From contig NZ_JACBFY010000003.1 in NCBI RefSeq assembly GCF_021401245.1, positions 62,001 through 126,000 of the forward strand: a DNA stretch of 64,000 nucleotides, written 5' to 3'. The position numbers and the translations under genes are program-made. Below are positions 18,183 through 27,548 of this stretch, in pieces. The DNA is from Pseudacidovorax sp. NFM-22. Lineage in GTDB: Bacteria > Pseudomonadota > Gammaproteobacteria > Burkholderiales > Burkholderiaceae_C. The number at the start of each line of letters is the position of its first letter. Position 1 is the first letter of the stretch. The notes beneath the pieces are model-generated. The model searched no databases. It saw nothing but the letters and a program-made list of their open reading frames with translations, and was not told the DNA's origin.

Positions 18183-20597
18183 ATGTCCTTTCCTGGCCCC
18201 CACGCCGAGCCGACGGCGGCCGACTCCCCCCTTCTTGCCAACCTCAACGACGAGCAGCGCGCGGCCGTCACGCTGCCCGAGGGGCATTCGCTCATCCTGG
18301 CCGGTGCCGGTTCCGGCAAGACCCGCGTGCTCACCACGCGCATCGCCTGGCTGATCTCCACCGGCCAGGTCTCGCCCGGTGGCGTGCTGGCGGTCACCTT
18401 CACCAACAAGGCCGCCAAGGAAATGATGACGCGCCTGACGGCGCTGCTGCCCGTCAACGTGCGCGGCATGTGGATCGGCACCTTCCACGGCCTGTGCAAC
18501 CGCTTCCTGCGCGCGCACTGGAAGCTGGCCAACCTGCCGCAGAGCTTCCAGATCCTGGACACGCAGGACCAGCTCTCGGCCATCAAGCGGCTGATGAAGC
18601 AGTTCAACGTCGACGACGAGCGCTTCCCGGCCAAGCAGACCCAATATTTCATCGCCGGAGCCAAGGAAGACGGCCTGCGCCCCGGCGACATGCAGGCCCG
18701 CGCCGAGGACGACCGCAAGAAGATCGAGCTCTACGCGCTGTACGAAGAGCAGTGCCAGCGCGAAGGCGTGGTCGACTTTGGCGAGCTGATGCTGCGCAGC
18801 TACGAGCTGCTGCGCGACAACGATGCCGTACGCGAGCACTACCAGCGCCGATTCCGCCACATCCTGATCGACGAGTTCCAGGACACCAACCGCCTTCAGT
18901 ACGCCTGGATCAAGATGCTGGCCGGCCACACCGATGCGTTGGGCCATTTCACGTCGGGCGGCAACAGCGTGCTGGCGGTGGGCGACGACGACCAGAGCAT
19001 CTATGCCTTCCGCGGTGCGCGAGTGGGCAACATGAGCGACTTCGTGCGCGAGTTCGACGTGCAGCACCAGATCAAGCTGGAGCGCAACTACCGCAGCTTC
19101 AGCAACATCCTGGACTCGGCCAACGCCCTCATCAGCCACAACAAGAAGCGGCTGGGCAAGAACCTGCGCACCGACCAGGGGCCCGGCGAGCCCGTGCGCG
19201 TCTACGAGTCGCCCAGCGACTTCGCCGAAGCCCAGTGGATGGTCGAGGAGATGCGCCAGCTGGTGCGCGACGACGTCGAACGCAAGGAGATCGCCGTGCT
19301 CTACCGCAGCAATGCGCAGAGCCGGGTGATCGAGACGGCGCTGTTCAACGCCGGCATGCCCTACCGCGTGTATGGCGGCCTGCGCTTCTTCGAGCGGGCC
19401 GAGATCAAGCATGTGCTGGCCTACCTGCGCCTGCTGGAGAACGCGGACGACGACACCAGCTTTCTGCGCGTCGTGAACTTTCCGCCCCGCGGCATCGGCG
19501 CGCGCAGCATCGAGCAATTGCAGGACGCGGCGCGCAGCCGTGGCGTGTCGCTGACCAAGGGCGTGGAAGGCCTGCCGGGCAAGGCCGGCGCCAACCTGGG
19601 CGCCTTCGTCGCCAAGATCGACGTCATGCGCGAGCAGACGCAGGGCCTGTCGCTCAAGGAGATCGTCGAGCTGGTGCTGGACGCGAGCGGCCTGGTCGAG
19701 CACTACAAGGCCGACCGCGAGGGCGAGGACCGGCTGGAGAACCTGGAGGAACTGGTCAACGCCGCCGAGGCCTTCGTCACGCAGGAAGGCTTTGGCCGCG
19801 ACGCCGTGGCGCTGCCGGTGGACGAGCTGCGCCAGAGCGCCGTCAGCCAGGGCCTGGACCCGAACCTGCCCGTGCTGGACGACCCGCTGGCGCCTGATGC
19901 CGACACCGGCGAGACGCTGAGCCCGCTGGCCGCCTTCCTCACGCACGCCGCGCTGGAGTCCGGCGACAACCAGGCCCAGGCCGGCCAGGACGCCGTGCAG
20001 TTGATGACGGTGCACGCGGCCAAGGGCCTGGAGTTCGACTGCGTGTTCATCACCGGCATGGAAGAGGGCCTTTTTCCGCACGAGAACTCGCTGAGTGACT
20101 TCGAGGGCCTGGAAGAGGAGCGTCGCCTGATGTACGTGGCCATCACGCGCGCGCGACGCCGCCTGTACCTGAGCCATTCGCAGACCCGGCTGCTGCACGG
20201 CCAGACCCGCTACAACCTGCGCAGCCGCTTCTTCGACGAGCTGCCGGAAGAGGCACTCAAGTGGCTCACGCCCAAGCAGTCCGGCTTCGGGCAGTTCGGC
20301 GGCAGCGGCGCGGGCGGTGGCTCGCGCGGCGGCAGCGGTGGCTTCGGCGGCTTCTCGTCGTCCGGCTACAGCGGTGGCTACGCCAGCGGAAGCCCGGCGC
20401 CGGCCCCGGTGCCGCAACGCGCGGCGCCGTCGCATGGCCTGCGCACCGGCATGCAGGTCTTCCACAACAAGTTCGGCGAAGGCACGGTGACTGCGCTGGA
20501 AGGCAGCGGCGACGACGCCCGCGCCCAGGTCAAGTTCAACCGCCACGGCATCAAGTGGCTGGCCCTGAGCGTGGCCAAGCTCACGCCGGTCGAGTGA
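18183..20597 (+). CDS. uvrD: UvrD/PcrA-type ATP-dependent DNA helicase
   Basis: This 804-residue superfamily 1A 3'-5' helicase is used in nucleotide excision and mismatch repair. Walker A GAGSGKT spans residues 41-47. Other motifs are TFTNKAAKEM, LIDEFQDTN, GDDDQSIYAFRGA, the LERNYRS region, VHAAKGLEFDCVF and VAITRARRRLY. A Gly/Ser-rich linker near residues 705-740 leads to the C-terminal Tudor-like domain typical of UvrD/PcrA rather than Rep. It has its own promoter-like -10 box and its 3' end lies 24 bases from a convergent membrane protein gene. Confidence 0.93.
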   Translation: MSFPGPHAEPTAADSPLLANLNDEQRAAVTLPEGHSLILAGAGSGKTRVLTTRIAWLISTGQVSPGGVLAVTFTNKAAKEMMTRLTALLPVNVRGMWIGTFHGLCNRFLRAHWKLANLPQSFQILDTQDQLSAIKRLMKQFNVDDERFPAKQTQYFIAGAKEDGLRPGDMQARAEDDRKKIELYALYEEQCQREGVVDFGELMLRSYELLRDNDAVREHYQRRFRHILIDEFQDTNRLQYAWIKMLAGHTDALGHFTSGGNSVLAVGDDDQSIYAFRGARVGNMSDFVREFDVQHQIKLERNYRSFSNILDSANALISHNKKRLGKNLRTDQGPGEPVRVYESPSDFAEAQWMVEEMRQLVRDDVERKEIAVLYRSNAQSRVIETALFNAGMPYRVYGGLRFFERAEIKHVLAYLRLLENADDDTSFLRVVNFPPRGIGARSIEQLQDAARSRGVSLTKGVEGLPGKAGANLGAFVAKIDVMREQTQGLSLKEIVELVLDASGLVEHYKADREGEDRLENLEELVNAAEAFVTQEGFGRDAVALPVDELRQSAVSQGLDPNLPVLDDPLAPDADTGETLSPLAAFLTHAALESGDNQAQAGQDAVQLMTVHAAKGLEFDCVFITGMEEGLFPHENSLSDFEGLEEERRLMYVAITRARRRLYLSHSQTRLLHGQTRYNLRSRFFDELPEEALKWLTPKQSGFGQFGGSGAGGGSRGGSGGFGGFSSSGYSGGYASGSPAPAPVPQRAAPSHGLRTGMQVFHNKFGEGTVTALEGSGDDARAQVKFNRHGIKWLALSVAKLTPVE

Positions 20598-20621
20598 TGA
20601 AGTGCAGGGCGCGCCGCGCCT

Positions 20622-21419
20622 TCACTCCACGCTGAAGCTGTCCCGGAAGGTGAACCAGGCGGAGGCCAGGAAGGCGGCCGAGAGCAGGAAGGAGCCGCCC
20701 ACCATCACGGCCATGCCCAGCGCCCCGGCCCCGCTCACGGCGATCAGCAGCGAGGCGACCACGCTCATCAGCAGGCTCAGCGCCAGCACCACGCCAGCCC
20801 AGGCCAGACCGTAGAGCGTCATGGCGCCCATGTTGCGCCAGCAGGCCACCAGGCTGAAGAAGATGCTCTTGACCGGCGCCACGCCATGCCAGTGCACCAG
20901 CGCTGGCGCATGCCAGAAGGCCAGCGCCACCGGGACATAGAACAGCAGCCGGGCCAGCACGGCGATCTGGAAGCCGGTGCTCTGCACCACCTCGGCCTGC
21001 GGCGCGCCGTCGTTGCCGAAGGCGCCGTCGAAGGGGTCGCCGAAGATCAGCGTGGCCAGCCCGCCAGCGGCCAGGGCGCCCAGCGCATACAGCACCCCCA
21101 GCACCACCAGCGGCCGGGCCTGTACGCGCACGGCCTGCAGCGCCTGCAGGAAGATGCCGGCCGAGGCCGCCCGCCCCGCGGCGGGGTCGGCACGGCCGTG
21201 GACGGTGCGCTCGCTGGCCACCATCAGGGCCAGCGTGGTGGCCGGGCCCAGGGCCACGGCCAGGGGCCCGCCGATGAGCGGCACCACCGAGAGCATCGCG
21301 ATCGCCGACATGAACAGCATGAACAGCGAGAAGAAGGCCATCGGCTGGCGGCGGAAGGCGCGCAGGCCCTCGCGCATCCACTGGACGCCGGTGCGGGGCG
21401 AGACGATTTGGAGTTTCAT
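20622..21419 (-). CDS. BPSS1780-family membrane protein
   Basis: This 265-residue integral membrane protein has about six hydrophobic segments and a conserved N-terminus (RTGVQWMREGLRAFRRQP) before the first helix. It resembles the family named after Burkholderia BPSS1780, whose function is unknown. The ATG at 21419 starts that conserved N-terminus. It follows thrB by 41 bases in a leftward operon, and the thrB linkage is the only functional hint. Confidence 0.75.
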   Translation of the reverse strand: MKLQIVSPRTGVQWMREGLRAFRRQPMAFFSLFMLFMSAIAMLSVVPLIGGPLAVALGPATTLALMVASERTVHGRADPAAGRAASAGIFLQALQAVRVQARPLVVLGVLYALGALAAGGLATLIFGDPFDGAFGNDGAPQAEVVQSTGFQIAVLARLLFYVPVALAFWHAPALVHWHGVAPVKSIFFSLVACWRNMGAMTLYGLAWAGVVLALSLLMSVVASLLIAVSGAGALGMAVMVGGSFLLSAAFLASAWFTFRDSFSVE

Positions 21420-21460
21420 GAGCAGGAGAAGGGGGCGGCCGGAGCCGGCGCAAGGGGCGC

Positions 21461-22513
21461 TCAGGCGCCCAGCGTTTCGGCGACGGGTTCGGCCTGCAGG
21501 GCCGGCACCTGCGGCGCGCGCACCCGCTCGCGCAGCACACGCTCGAAATGCGTCGGATCGTGCGGCTTGAGCATGCTGGCCTCGCGTGGGAGGTGGAAGT
21601 CCCACAGGCGCGAGATCCAGAAGCGCAGGGCGCCGGCACGCAGCATGGCGGGCAGCAGCTCGCGCTCGGCGGCGCCCAGCGGCCGGCGGGCCTGGTAGGC
21701 ATCGAGCAGGGCGCGGCTGCGTGCCGGGTCGGCACGGCCGGTGGGCAGGTCGATGGCCCAGTCGTTCAGGCACACGGCCAGATCGAAGAGCCAGGTGTCG
21801 GTGCCGGCGAAGTAGAAGTCGAACACGCCGGTGACCACGGGCAGCGTGCCACCCTTGCCGTCGTGGGCGAACATGGCGTTGTCGCGGAACAGGTCGGCAT
21901 GCACGGGGCCGCGGGGCAGGGCCGCGTAGGCCGAGGACTCGGCCACATGGTTCTGGTAGGCCAGTTCGCTGCGCAGCAGGGCGGCCTGGGCGTCATCCAC
22001 ATGCGGCAGCACCACCGGAACGGTCTCGTTCCACCAGGGCAGGCCCCGCAGGTTGGGCTGCACCTGTCCATAGTCGCGGCCCGCCAGGTGCAGCTGGGCC
22101 AGCAGGTCGCCGAGCGCGCTGCAATGGTCGGCCGTCGGGGCCAGCTCGCTGCGGCCCTGCAGCTTGCGCACCACGGCCGCGGGCTTGCCGGCGATGGTGT
22201 GCAGCAGCGGGCAGGCTCTGTCTGGAGATTCGGCGTCGAAGAGCGGACCGCCTTCGGCGCCCCGCGCCGCCGGCTCGGGCACCGGCATGCCGCGCTCGGC
22301 CAGGTGCTTCATCAGCCCCAGGTAGTACGGAAGTTGTGCCGGCGTCAGGCGTTCGAAGAGCGTCAGCACGTACTCGCCCCGCTCGGTGGTGGCGAAGTAG
22401 TTCGTGTTCTCGATGCCGCCCTCGATGCCGCGCAGTGCGGTGAGTTCGCCCAGCCCCAGGCGGCGCATCAGTTCGGCCGCGTCGTCGGCCTGGACTTCAG
22501 TGAAGACCGCCAC
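21461..22513 (-). CDS. thrB: Homoserine kinase, APH-fold type
   Basis: This 350-residue enzyme phosphorylates homoserine with ATP in threonine synthesis. It belongs to the aminoglycoside-phosphotransferase-like ThrB family rather than the GHMP kinases. The N-terminal GGIENTNYF nucleotide loop is present, with the catalytic HADLFRDN motif and the metal-binding region GVFDFYFAG...FDLA. The gene follows the DUF2782 gene by 7 bases. No other thr genes are linked. Confidence 0.92.
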   Translation of the reverse strand: MAVFTEVQADDAAELMRRLGLGELTALRGIEGGIENTNYFATTERGEYVLTLFERLTPAQLPYYLGLMKHLAERGMPVPEPAARGAEGGPLFDAESPDRACPLLHTIAGKPAAVVRKLQGRSELAPTADHCSALGDLLAQLHLAGRDYGQVQPNLRGLPWWNETVPVVLPHVDDAQAALLRSELAYQNHVAESSAYAALPRGPVHADLFRDNAMFAHDGKGGTLPVVTGVFDFYFAGTDTWLFDLAVCLNDWAIDLPTGRADPARSRALLDAYQARRPLGAAERELLPAMLRAGALRFWISRLWDFHLPREASMLKPHDPTHFERVLRERVRAPQVPALQAEPVAETLGA

Positions 22514-22520
22514 GGGCGGT

Positions 22521-22889
22521 TCAGAACTTGAGGACGTTCCAGACGCGCTGACCGCCGCTGGAACTGTTGCCGTCGGTCGCGCCGGTGCGCTGGCGCGTGC
22601 CGTCCGTCGGCTGGATGTCGTAGGAGGGGAGTGCCGAATCCTTGGGCTGGACGGTGATGCTCTGCGTCACGCCGCCGTAGCGCACCTCGTCGACCTTGGC
22701 GCCGCGGTCTTCCACCGTGATGTGCTCGATCTTCTGGTTGCGGCGGCCGTCCAGGGGCTGCGACTCCGCCGCCGGGGCTGCCGAGGCCGACTGGGGCGGC
22801 GGGGTCTGGGCATGGCCGAGGGCCGGAAGGAGCGACAGTCCCGCAGCCAGCAGGGCTGCGCGCACGGACGGGGAGGAATGGGCAGGCAT
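22521..22889 (-). CDS. DUF2782-like periplasmic protein
   Basis: This 122-residue small protein has a signal peptide (cleavage near residue 24, GHAQ). A conserved core around RRNQKIEHITVEDRGAKVDE and VRYGGVTQSITVQPK resembles DUF2782, from memory of the family. The ATG at 22889 is preferred over one at 22913 because a TACAAT box lies between them, which would put the upstream ATG outside the transcript. It heads the operon with thrB and a membrane protein. Function is unknown. Confidence 0.72.
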   Translation of the reverse strand: MPAHSSPSVRAALLAAGLSLLPALGHAQTPPPQSASAAPAAESQPLDGRRNQKIEHITVEDRGAKVDEVRYGGVTQSITVQPKDSALPSYDIQPTDGTRQRTGATDGNSSSGGQRVWNVLKF

Positions 22890-22898
22890 GGTCGGGCG

Positions 22899-22904
22899 AT
22901 TGTA
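22899..22904 (-). promoter_or_regulatory. -10 box of the DUF2782-thrB operon
   Basis: Minus-strand TACAAT ends 9 bases before the ATG at 22889, predicting a leader of only a few nucleotides. It decides the start codon of the DUF2782 gene. Confidence 0.4.
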
Positions 22905-22999
22905 GGTGCGCACCCCTTGTTCCCGCGGCCTTGCCCCCTGTCGTCGAAGGCTGCCGCAGCCCGTAGGCGCCGACGCACAGCCGCATTCCGGCGGCAGGG

Positions 23000-23005
23000 G
23001 AGAAT
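23000..23005 (+). promoter_or_regulatory. Possible -10 box of polA
   Basis: GAGAAT ends 6 bases before the polA ATG, the same spacing as TACAAT at the uvrD-type gene. It suggests a leaderless polA transcript. The box is a weaker match to consensus. Confidence 0.3.
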
Positions 23006-23011
23006 GGCCCG

Positions 23012-25801
23012 ATGACCGAGAAGAAAACGCTGCTGCTGGTCGATGGCTCCAGCTACCTGTACCGCGCCTTCCATGCCATGCCCGACCTGCGTGCGGTGCC
23101 CGGCGACCCCAACAGCCCCGCGACGGGCGCCATCCGGGGCATGATCAACATGATGCAGGCCCTGCGGCGTGAGGTGCGCGCCGACTACGCTGCGTGCGTG
23201 TTCGACGCTCCGGGCAAGACCTTCCGCGACGACTGGTACCCCGAGTACAAGGCCCACCGCGCGCCCATGCCCGACGACCTGCGCACGCAGATCCCGCCGA
23301 TCCACCAGGTGGTGCGGCTGCTGGGCTGGCCGGTGCTGTGCGTGCCCGACGTGGAGGCCGACGACGTGATCGGCACGCTGGCGCGCACCGCTGCGGGCCA
23401 GGGCATCGAGGTGATCGTGAGCAGCGGCGACAAGGACCTGTCGCAGCTGGTCGACGAGCACGTCACCATCATCGACACCATGAGCGGCAAGCGCCGCGAC
23501 GTGGCGGGCGTGACGGCCGAGTTCGGCGTGCCGCCTTCGCTGATGGTGGACTACCAGACGCTCGTGGGCGACGCGGTCGACAACGTGCCGGGCGTGGACA
23601 AGGTGGGCCCCAAGACTGCCGCCAAGTGGCTCACGCAGTACGGCTCGCTCGACGCACTGATCGCCCACGCGGCCGAGATCAAGGGCCAAGCCGGCGAGAA
23701 CCTGCGCCGCGCGCTCGACTGGCTGCCGCAGGGCCGACGGCTGGTCACCATCCGCACCGACTGCGACCTGGCCGGCCATGTAGAGGGACTGCCGGCGCTG
23801 GAGGGCATCGCCATCCAGCCGCTGCAGACCGACGCGCTGAAGGACTTCTACGAGCAGTACGGCTTCAAGAGCCTGGCCAAGAGCCTGGAGGCCCACGCCG
23901 CCGCGCCCGAGCTGCTGGGCCATGGCGCCGCGCAGCCGGGCGAGGGCGGCACCGGCTTGCTCGACGGCACCCTGGCCGCGGCGGCCGAGCGGGCGAGCAA
24001 CCTGGTCTACGACACGGTGCTCGACTGGCCGGCCTTCGATGCCTGGATGGCCAAGCTGCAGGCCGCAAAGCTGGTCGCCATCGACACCGAGACCAGCTCG
24101 CTCGACGAGATGAAGGCCGAGATCGTCGGCATCAGCTTCAGCGTGACGCCCGGCGAAGCCGCCTACGTGCCCCTCGCCCACGACTACCCGGACGCGCCCG
24201 AGCAGCTGCCGCGCGACGAGGTGCTGGCGCGCATGAAGCCCTGGCTGGAGGACGCCAGCCGCCACAAGCTGGGCCAGCACATCAAGTACGACCGCCATGT
24301 GTTCGCCAACCACGGCATCGAGGTGCAGGGCTATGTGCACGACACCATGCTGCAGAGCTATGTGCTCGAAGTGCACAAGCCCCACGGCCTGGCCAGCCTG
24401 GCCGAACGCCACACGGGCCGCAGCGGCATCGACTACGAAGACCTGTGCGGCAAGGGCGCGCACCAGATTCCCTTCAGCCAGGTGGCCATCGACAAGGCGG
24501 CCGAGTATTCGTGCGAGGACAGCGACCAGACGCTGGACGTGCACCGCGTGCTGTGGCCGCAGCTGCAGGCCGACGAGCGGCTGAAGTTCGTCTATGAGCT
24601 GGAGATCGCCAGCAGCGAGACGCTCTACCGCATCGAGCGCAACGGCGTGCTGATCGACGCTGGCGCGCTGTCCGCGCAGAGCCATGAGCTGGGCCAGCGC
24701 ATCGTGGCGCTGGAGCAGCAGGCCTACGAGATTGCCGGCCAGCCCTTCAACCTGGGCAGCCCCAAGCAGATCGGCGACATCTTCTTCAACAAGCTGGGCC
24801 TGCCGGTGGTCAAGAAGACGCCGAGCGGCGCGCCCAGCACCGACGAGGAGGTGCTGGAGAAGCTGGCCGAGGACTATCCCCTGCCGGCCAAGATCCTGGA
24901 GCACCGCGGCCTCTCGAAGCTCAAGAGCACCTACACCGACAAGCTGGCGCAGATGGCGCTGCCGCGCACGGGGCGCGTGCACACGCACTATGCGCAGGCG
25001 GTGGCCGTGACCGGCCGGCTGTCGAGCAACGACCCCAACCTGCAGAACATTCCGGTGCGCACGACCGAGGGCCGGCGCATCCGCGAGGCCTTCATCGCAC
25101 CCGAGGGCCGGGTGATCGCTAGCGCCGACTACTCGCAGATCGAGCTGCGCATCATGGCCCACATCAGCGGCGACGAGGCGCTGCTGCGCGCCTTCAACGA
25201 AGGCATCGACGTGCACCGTGCGACGGCGGCCGAGGTCTTCGGCAGCACGCCCGAGCAGGTCAGCAGCGAGCAGCGCCGCTATGCCAAGGTGATCAACTTC
25301 GGGCTCATCTACGGCATGAGCAGCTTCGGCCTGGCGCGCAACCTGGGCATCGACAACACGGCGGCCAAAAGCTACATCGACCGCTACTTCGCGCGCTATC
25401 CGGGCGTGAAGAACTACATGGACGAGACCCGTGCCAGCGCCAAGGAGAAGGGTTACGTCGAGACCGTGTTCGGCCGGCGCCTGTACTTGCCCGAGATCCG
25501 CTCGCCCAACGGCCCGCGGCGCGGCGCGGCCGAGCGCGCGGCCATCAACGCGCCCATGCAGGGGACGGCGGCCGACCTCATCAAGCTGAGCATGAATGCG
25601 GTGCAGAAGGCACTGGACGCCCAGGGCCTGGGCACGAAGATGATCATGCAGGTGCACGATGAACTGGTGTTCGAGGTGCCCGAGGCCGAAGTCGACTGGG
25701 TGCGGGCCGAGGTGCCGCGCATCATGGCGGGCGTGGCCGAGCTCAAGGTGCCATTGCTCGCCGAGATCGGCTTCGGCCCCAACTGGGAAAAGGCGCACTG
25801 A
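23012..25801 (+). CDS. polA: DNA polymerase I
   Basis: This 929-residue enzyme carries all three PolA domains. The N-terminal 5'-3' exonuclease (about residues 1-290) includes VDGSSYLYRAFHA. The 3'-5' proofreading domain has DTET, LGQHIKYDR and the YSCEDSDQT motif, so proofreading residues appear intact. The polymerase domain has motif A ASADYSQIELRIMAHISGD, motif B around VINFGLIYGMS and motif C QVHDELVFEV. It fills gaps in repair and removes Okazaki primers. It is divergent from the DUF2782-thrB operon. Confidence 0.97.
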   Translation: MTEKKTLLLVDGSSYLYRAFHAMPDLRAVPGDPNSPATGAIRGMINMMQALRREVRADYAACVFDAPGKTFRDDWYPEYKAHRAPMPDDLRTQIPPIHQVVRLLGWPVLCVPDVEADDVIGTLARTAAGQGIEVIVSSGDKDLSQLVDEHVTIIDTMSGKRRDVAGVTAEFGVPPSLMVDYQTLVGDAVDNVPGVDKVGPKTAAKWLTQYGSLDALIAHAAEIKGQAGENLRRALDWLPQGRRLVTIRTDCDLAGHVEGLPALEGIAIQPLQTDALKDFYEQYGFKSLAKSLEAHAAAPELLGHGAAQPGEGGTGLLDGTLAAAAERASNLVYDTVLDWPAFDAWMAKLQAAKLVAIDTETSSLDEMKAEIVGISFSVTPGEAAYVPLAHDYPDAPEQLPRDEVLARMKPWLEDASRHKLGQHIKYDRHVFANHGIEVQGYVHDTMLQSYVLEVHKPHGLASLAERHTGRSGIDYEDLCGKGAHQIPFSQVAIDKAAEYSCEDSDQTLDVHRVLWPQLQADERLKFVYELEIASSETLYRIERNGVLIDAGALSAQSHELGQRIVALEQQAYEIAGQPFNLGSPKQIGDIFFNKLGLPVVKKTPSGAPSTDEEVLEKLAEDYPLPAKILEHRGLSKLKSTYTDKLAQMALPRTGRVHTHYAQAVAVTGRLSSNDPNLQNIPVRTTEGRRIREAFIAPEGRVIASADYSQIELRIMAHISGDEALLRAFNEGIDVHRATAAEVFGSTPEQVSSEQRRYAKVINFGLIYGMSSFGLARNLGIDNTAAKSYIDRYFARYPGVKNYMDETRASAKEKGYVETVFGRRLYLPEIRSPNGPRRGAAERAAINAPMQGTAADLIKLSMNAVQKALDAQGLGTKMIMQVHDELVFEVPEAEVDWVRAEVPRIMAGVAELKVPLLAEIGFGPNWEKAH

Positions 25802-25834
25802 TCTCCGCGCCACCGTGTCCCTGAGGTGCACGAG

Positions 25835-25953
25835 CCCCTCTCCCCTCGCGGGAGAGGGGTTGGGCAGAGAGGGAGCGCGCGCATCGCACCAGCCCTTCGC
25901 CTGGCGACCGCGGCAGCCCCTCTCCCCGGCCCTCTCCCGCGAGGGGAGAGGGC
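25835..25953. repeat. Inverted pair of REP-like palindromes
   Basis: A 25-nt near-palindrome at 25835-25859 and its reverse complement at 25929-25953 agree at 23 of 25 positions. Each can form a hairpin of CCCTCTCC with GGAGAGGG. A partial third copy of the CCCCTCTCCCC arm is at 25917-25927. The pair fills the gap between polA and the M20 peptidase gene. It resembles dispersed REP/BIME elements and could also stop transcription leaving polA. Confidence 0.7.
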
Positions 25954-26074
25954 GCTCCCGGGTGCGGCTGATGCTCGGCGTCTTTTGCCCCAACGCGGCT
26001 TCTCTTGCCCTTCACCGCCGTCTCACGACGCGCGTGCGTCGCCGTCGAGCGACTCATCCAGAAACCAGGAATCC

Positions 26075-27379
26075 ATGCCAATGACGCTCCAACCCCTCCG
26101 CCCCCTCATCCTCGCCCTGGTGCTCGCGGCCGCCGCCGTGCCCGCCTTCGCCCAGCGGGACGCGCGCATCGAGACGCTGGCCCAGCAGCAGAAGCAGCCG
26201 CTGCTCGACACGCTCTCGCAGCTGGTCGCCATCGAATCCGGCAGCCGCGACCTCGACGGCCTGGACCGCATGGCGGCGCTGGTGGCCGGGCGTCTGCGGG
26301 CGCTGGGCGGGCAGGTGTCGGTGATCGAGCCGGGCAGCGCCGAGTCGCCCGAGGTCTACCGCATGGGCGACACGCCCGAGCACATCGGCAAGATGGTGCG
26401 CGCCACCTTCGAGGGCACGGGCAAGGCGCGCATCCTGCTCATCGCGCACATGGACACGGTCTACACCATCGGCATGGGCGCGCGGCAGCCATTCCGCATC
26501 GACGGCGACAAGGCCTACGGCCTGGGCATCGCCGACGACAAGCAGGGCATCGCCGTGATCCTGCACACCCTCGCCATGCTCAAGGCGCTGGACTTCAAGG
26601 ACTACGGCCGCATCACCGTGCTCATCAACGGCGACGAGGAGATCAGCTCGCCCGGATCCCGCGCGCTGATCAGCAAGCTGGGCGCCGAGCACGACGTGGT
26701 GATGTCGCACGAGGGTGCCTATGCCAACGACGACAAGCTGTCGCTGGCCACCGCCGGCATCGGCGCCGTCACGCTCAAGGTGCAGGGCAAGGCCTCGCAT
26801 GCGGGCTCGGCGCCCGAGCGCGGGGTCAATGCCTTCTACGAGATGGCCCACCAGGTGCTGCAGATGCGTGACCTGTCGGACCCGTCCACCGGCCTCAAGA
26901 TGAACTGGACGGTGGGGCAGGCCGGCAACAACCGCAACGTGATCCCGGCGTCGGCCCAGGCCATGGCCGACGTGCGCGTGATCAAGGTGGCCGACTACGA
27001 CCGGCTGGAGCGCGCCATCCAGGAGCGGGTGAAGACGCAGCTGATCCCCGAGGCCAAGGTCGAGGCCGTGTTCGAGCGCCGCCGCCCGCCGCTGGAGGCC
27101 AATGCCGCCGCGCTGGCGCTGGCGAAGCATGCACAGGGCATCTACGGCGAACTCGGCCGCACGCTGGGCGCCGACGACAAGGTGGCCGGCGGTGGCACCG
27201 ACGCGGCCTTCGCGGGCCTGTCGGGCAAGGCGGCCGTGGTCGAGCGCTTCGGCCTGCAGGGCTACGGCGCGCATTCCGCCGATGCCGAATACGTGCTGAT
27301 CGACTCCATCGCGCCGCGGCTGTATCTGACGACGCGGCTGATCATGGACGTGTCGGCCGGCAAGGTGCCGGCGCGCTGA
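26075..27379 (+). CDS. M20 family glutamate carboxypeptidase
   Basis: This 434-residue secreted zinc peptidase resembles carboxypeptidase G2, which cleaves C-terminal glutamate from folates and related amides. The signal peptide ends PAFAQ (about residue 26). The metal-ligand motifs are [19 protein letters not shown] and [11 protein letters not shown], followed by the dimerisation insert and a distal GGGTDAA. ATG codons at 26075 and 26081 are both possible; AGGA lies 4 and 10 bases before them. It stands alone on the + strand after the REP pair. Confidence 0.87.
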   Translation: MPMTLQPLRPLILALVLAAAAVPAFAQRDARIETLAQQQKQPLLDTLSQLVAIESGSRDLDGLDRMAALVAGRLRALGGQVSVIEPGSAESPEVYRMGDTPEHIGKMVRATFEGTGKARILLIAHMDTVYTIGMGARQPFRIDGDKAYGLGIADDKQGIAVILHTLAMLKALDFKDYGRITVLINGDEEISSPGSRALISKLGAEHDVVMSHEGAYANDDKLSLATAGIGAVTLKVQGKASHAGSAPERGVNAFYEMAHQVLQMRDLSDPSTGLKMNWTVGQAGNNRNVIPASAQAMADVRVIKVADYDRLERAIQERVKTQLIPEAKVEAVFERRRPPLEANAAALALAKHAQGIYGELGRTLGADDKVAGGGTDAAFAGLSGKAAVVERFGLQGYGAHSADAEYVLIDSIAPRLYLTTRLIMDVSAGKVPAR

Positions 27380-27464
27380 GCCGCCTGTGGCGGGCGTGTC
27401 GACTGATCCGCCCGGCGCTTCCCGTCGTACTGCGGAGTTGGGCTTGCAGAGCCCTGCGCGGCCG

Positions 27465-27486
27465 GCCCTGCACCCTGCAGGGCTTT
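27465..27486 (+). terminator. Possible weak terminator or stem-loop
   Basis: An 8-bp perfect stem, GCCCTGCA with TGCAGGGC, has a 3-base loop and is followed by TTT only. It lies 85 bases after the M20 peptidase stop and before the dienelactone hydrolase gene. The short T run makes termination uncertain. Confidence 0.35.
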
Positions 27487-27548
27487 GCGAGCGCAGCGCC
27501 GCGCGCTCCCTAGACTCCGACACCCCCTACAGCCAAGGAAGACACCGC

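Noticed and set aside
22667-25993. 1108-residue open frame antisense to polA
   Set aside because: High GC content leaves long antisense frames; the translation is rich in His, Arg and Gln with no domain, and polA on the other strand is unmistakable.
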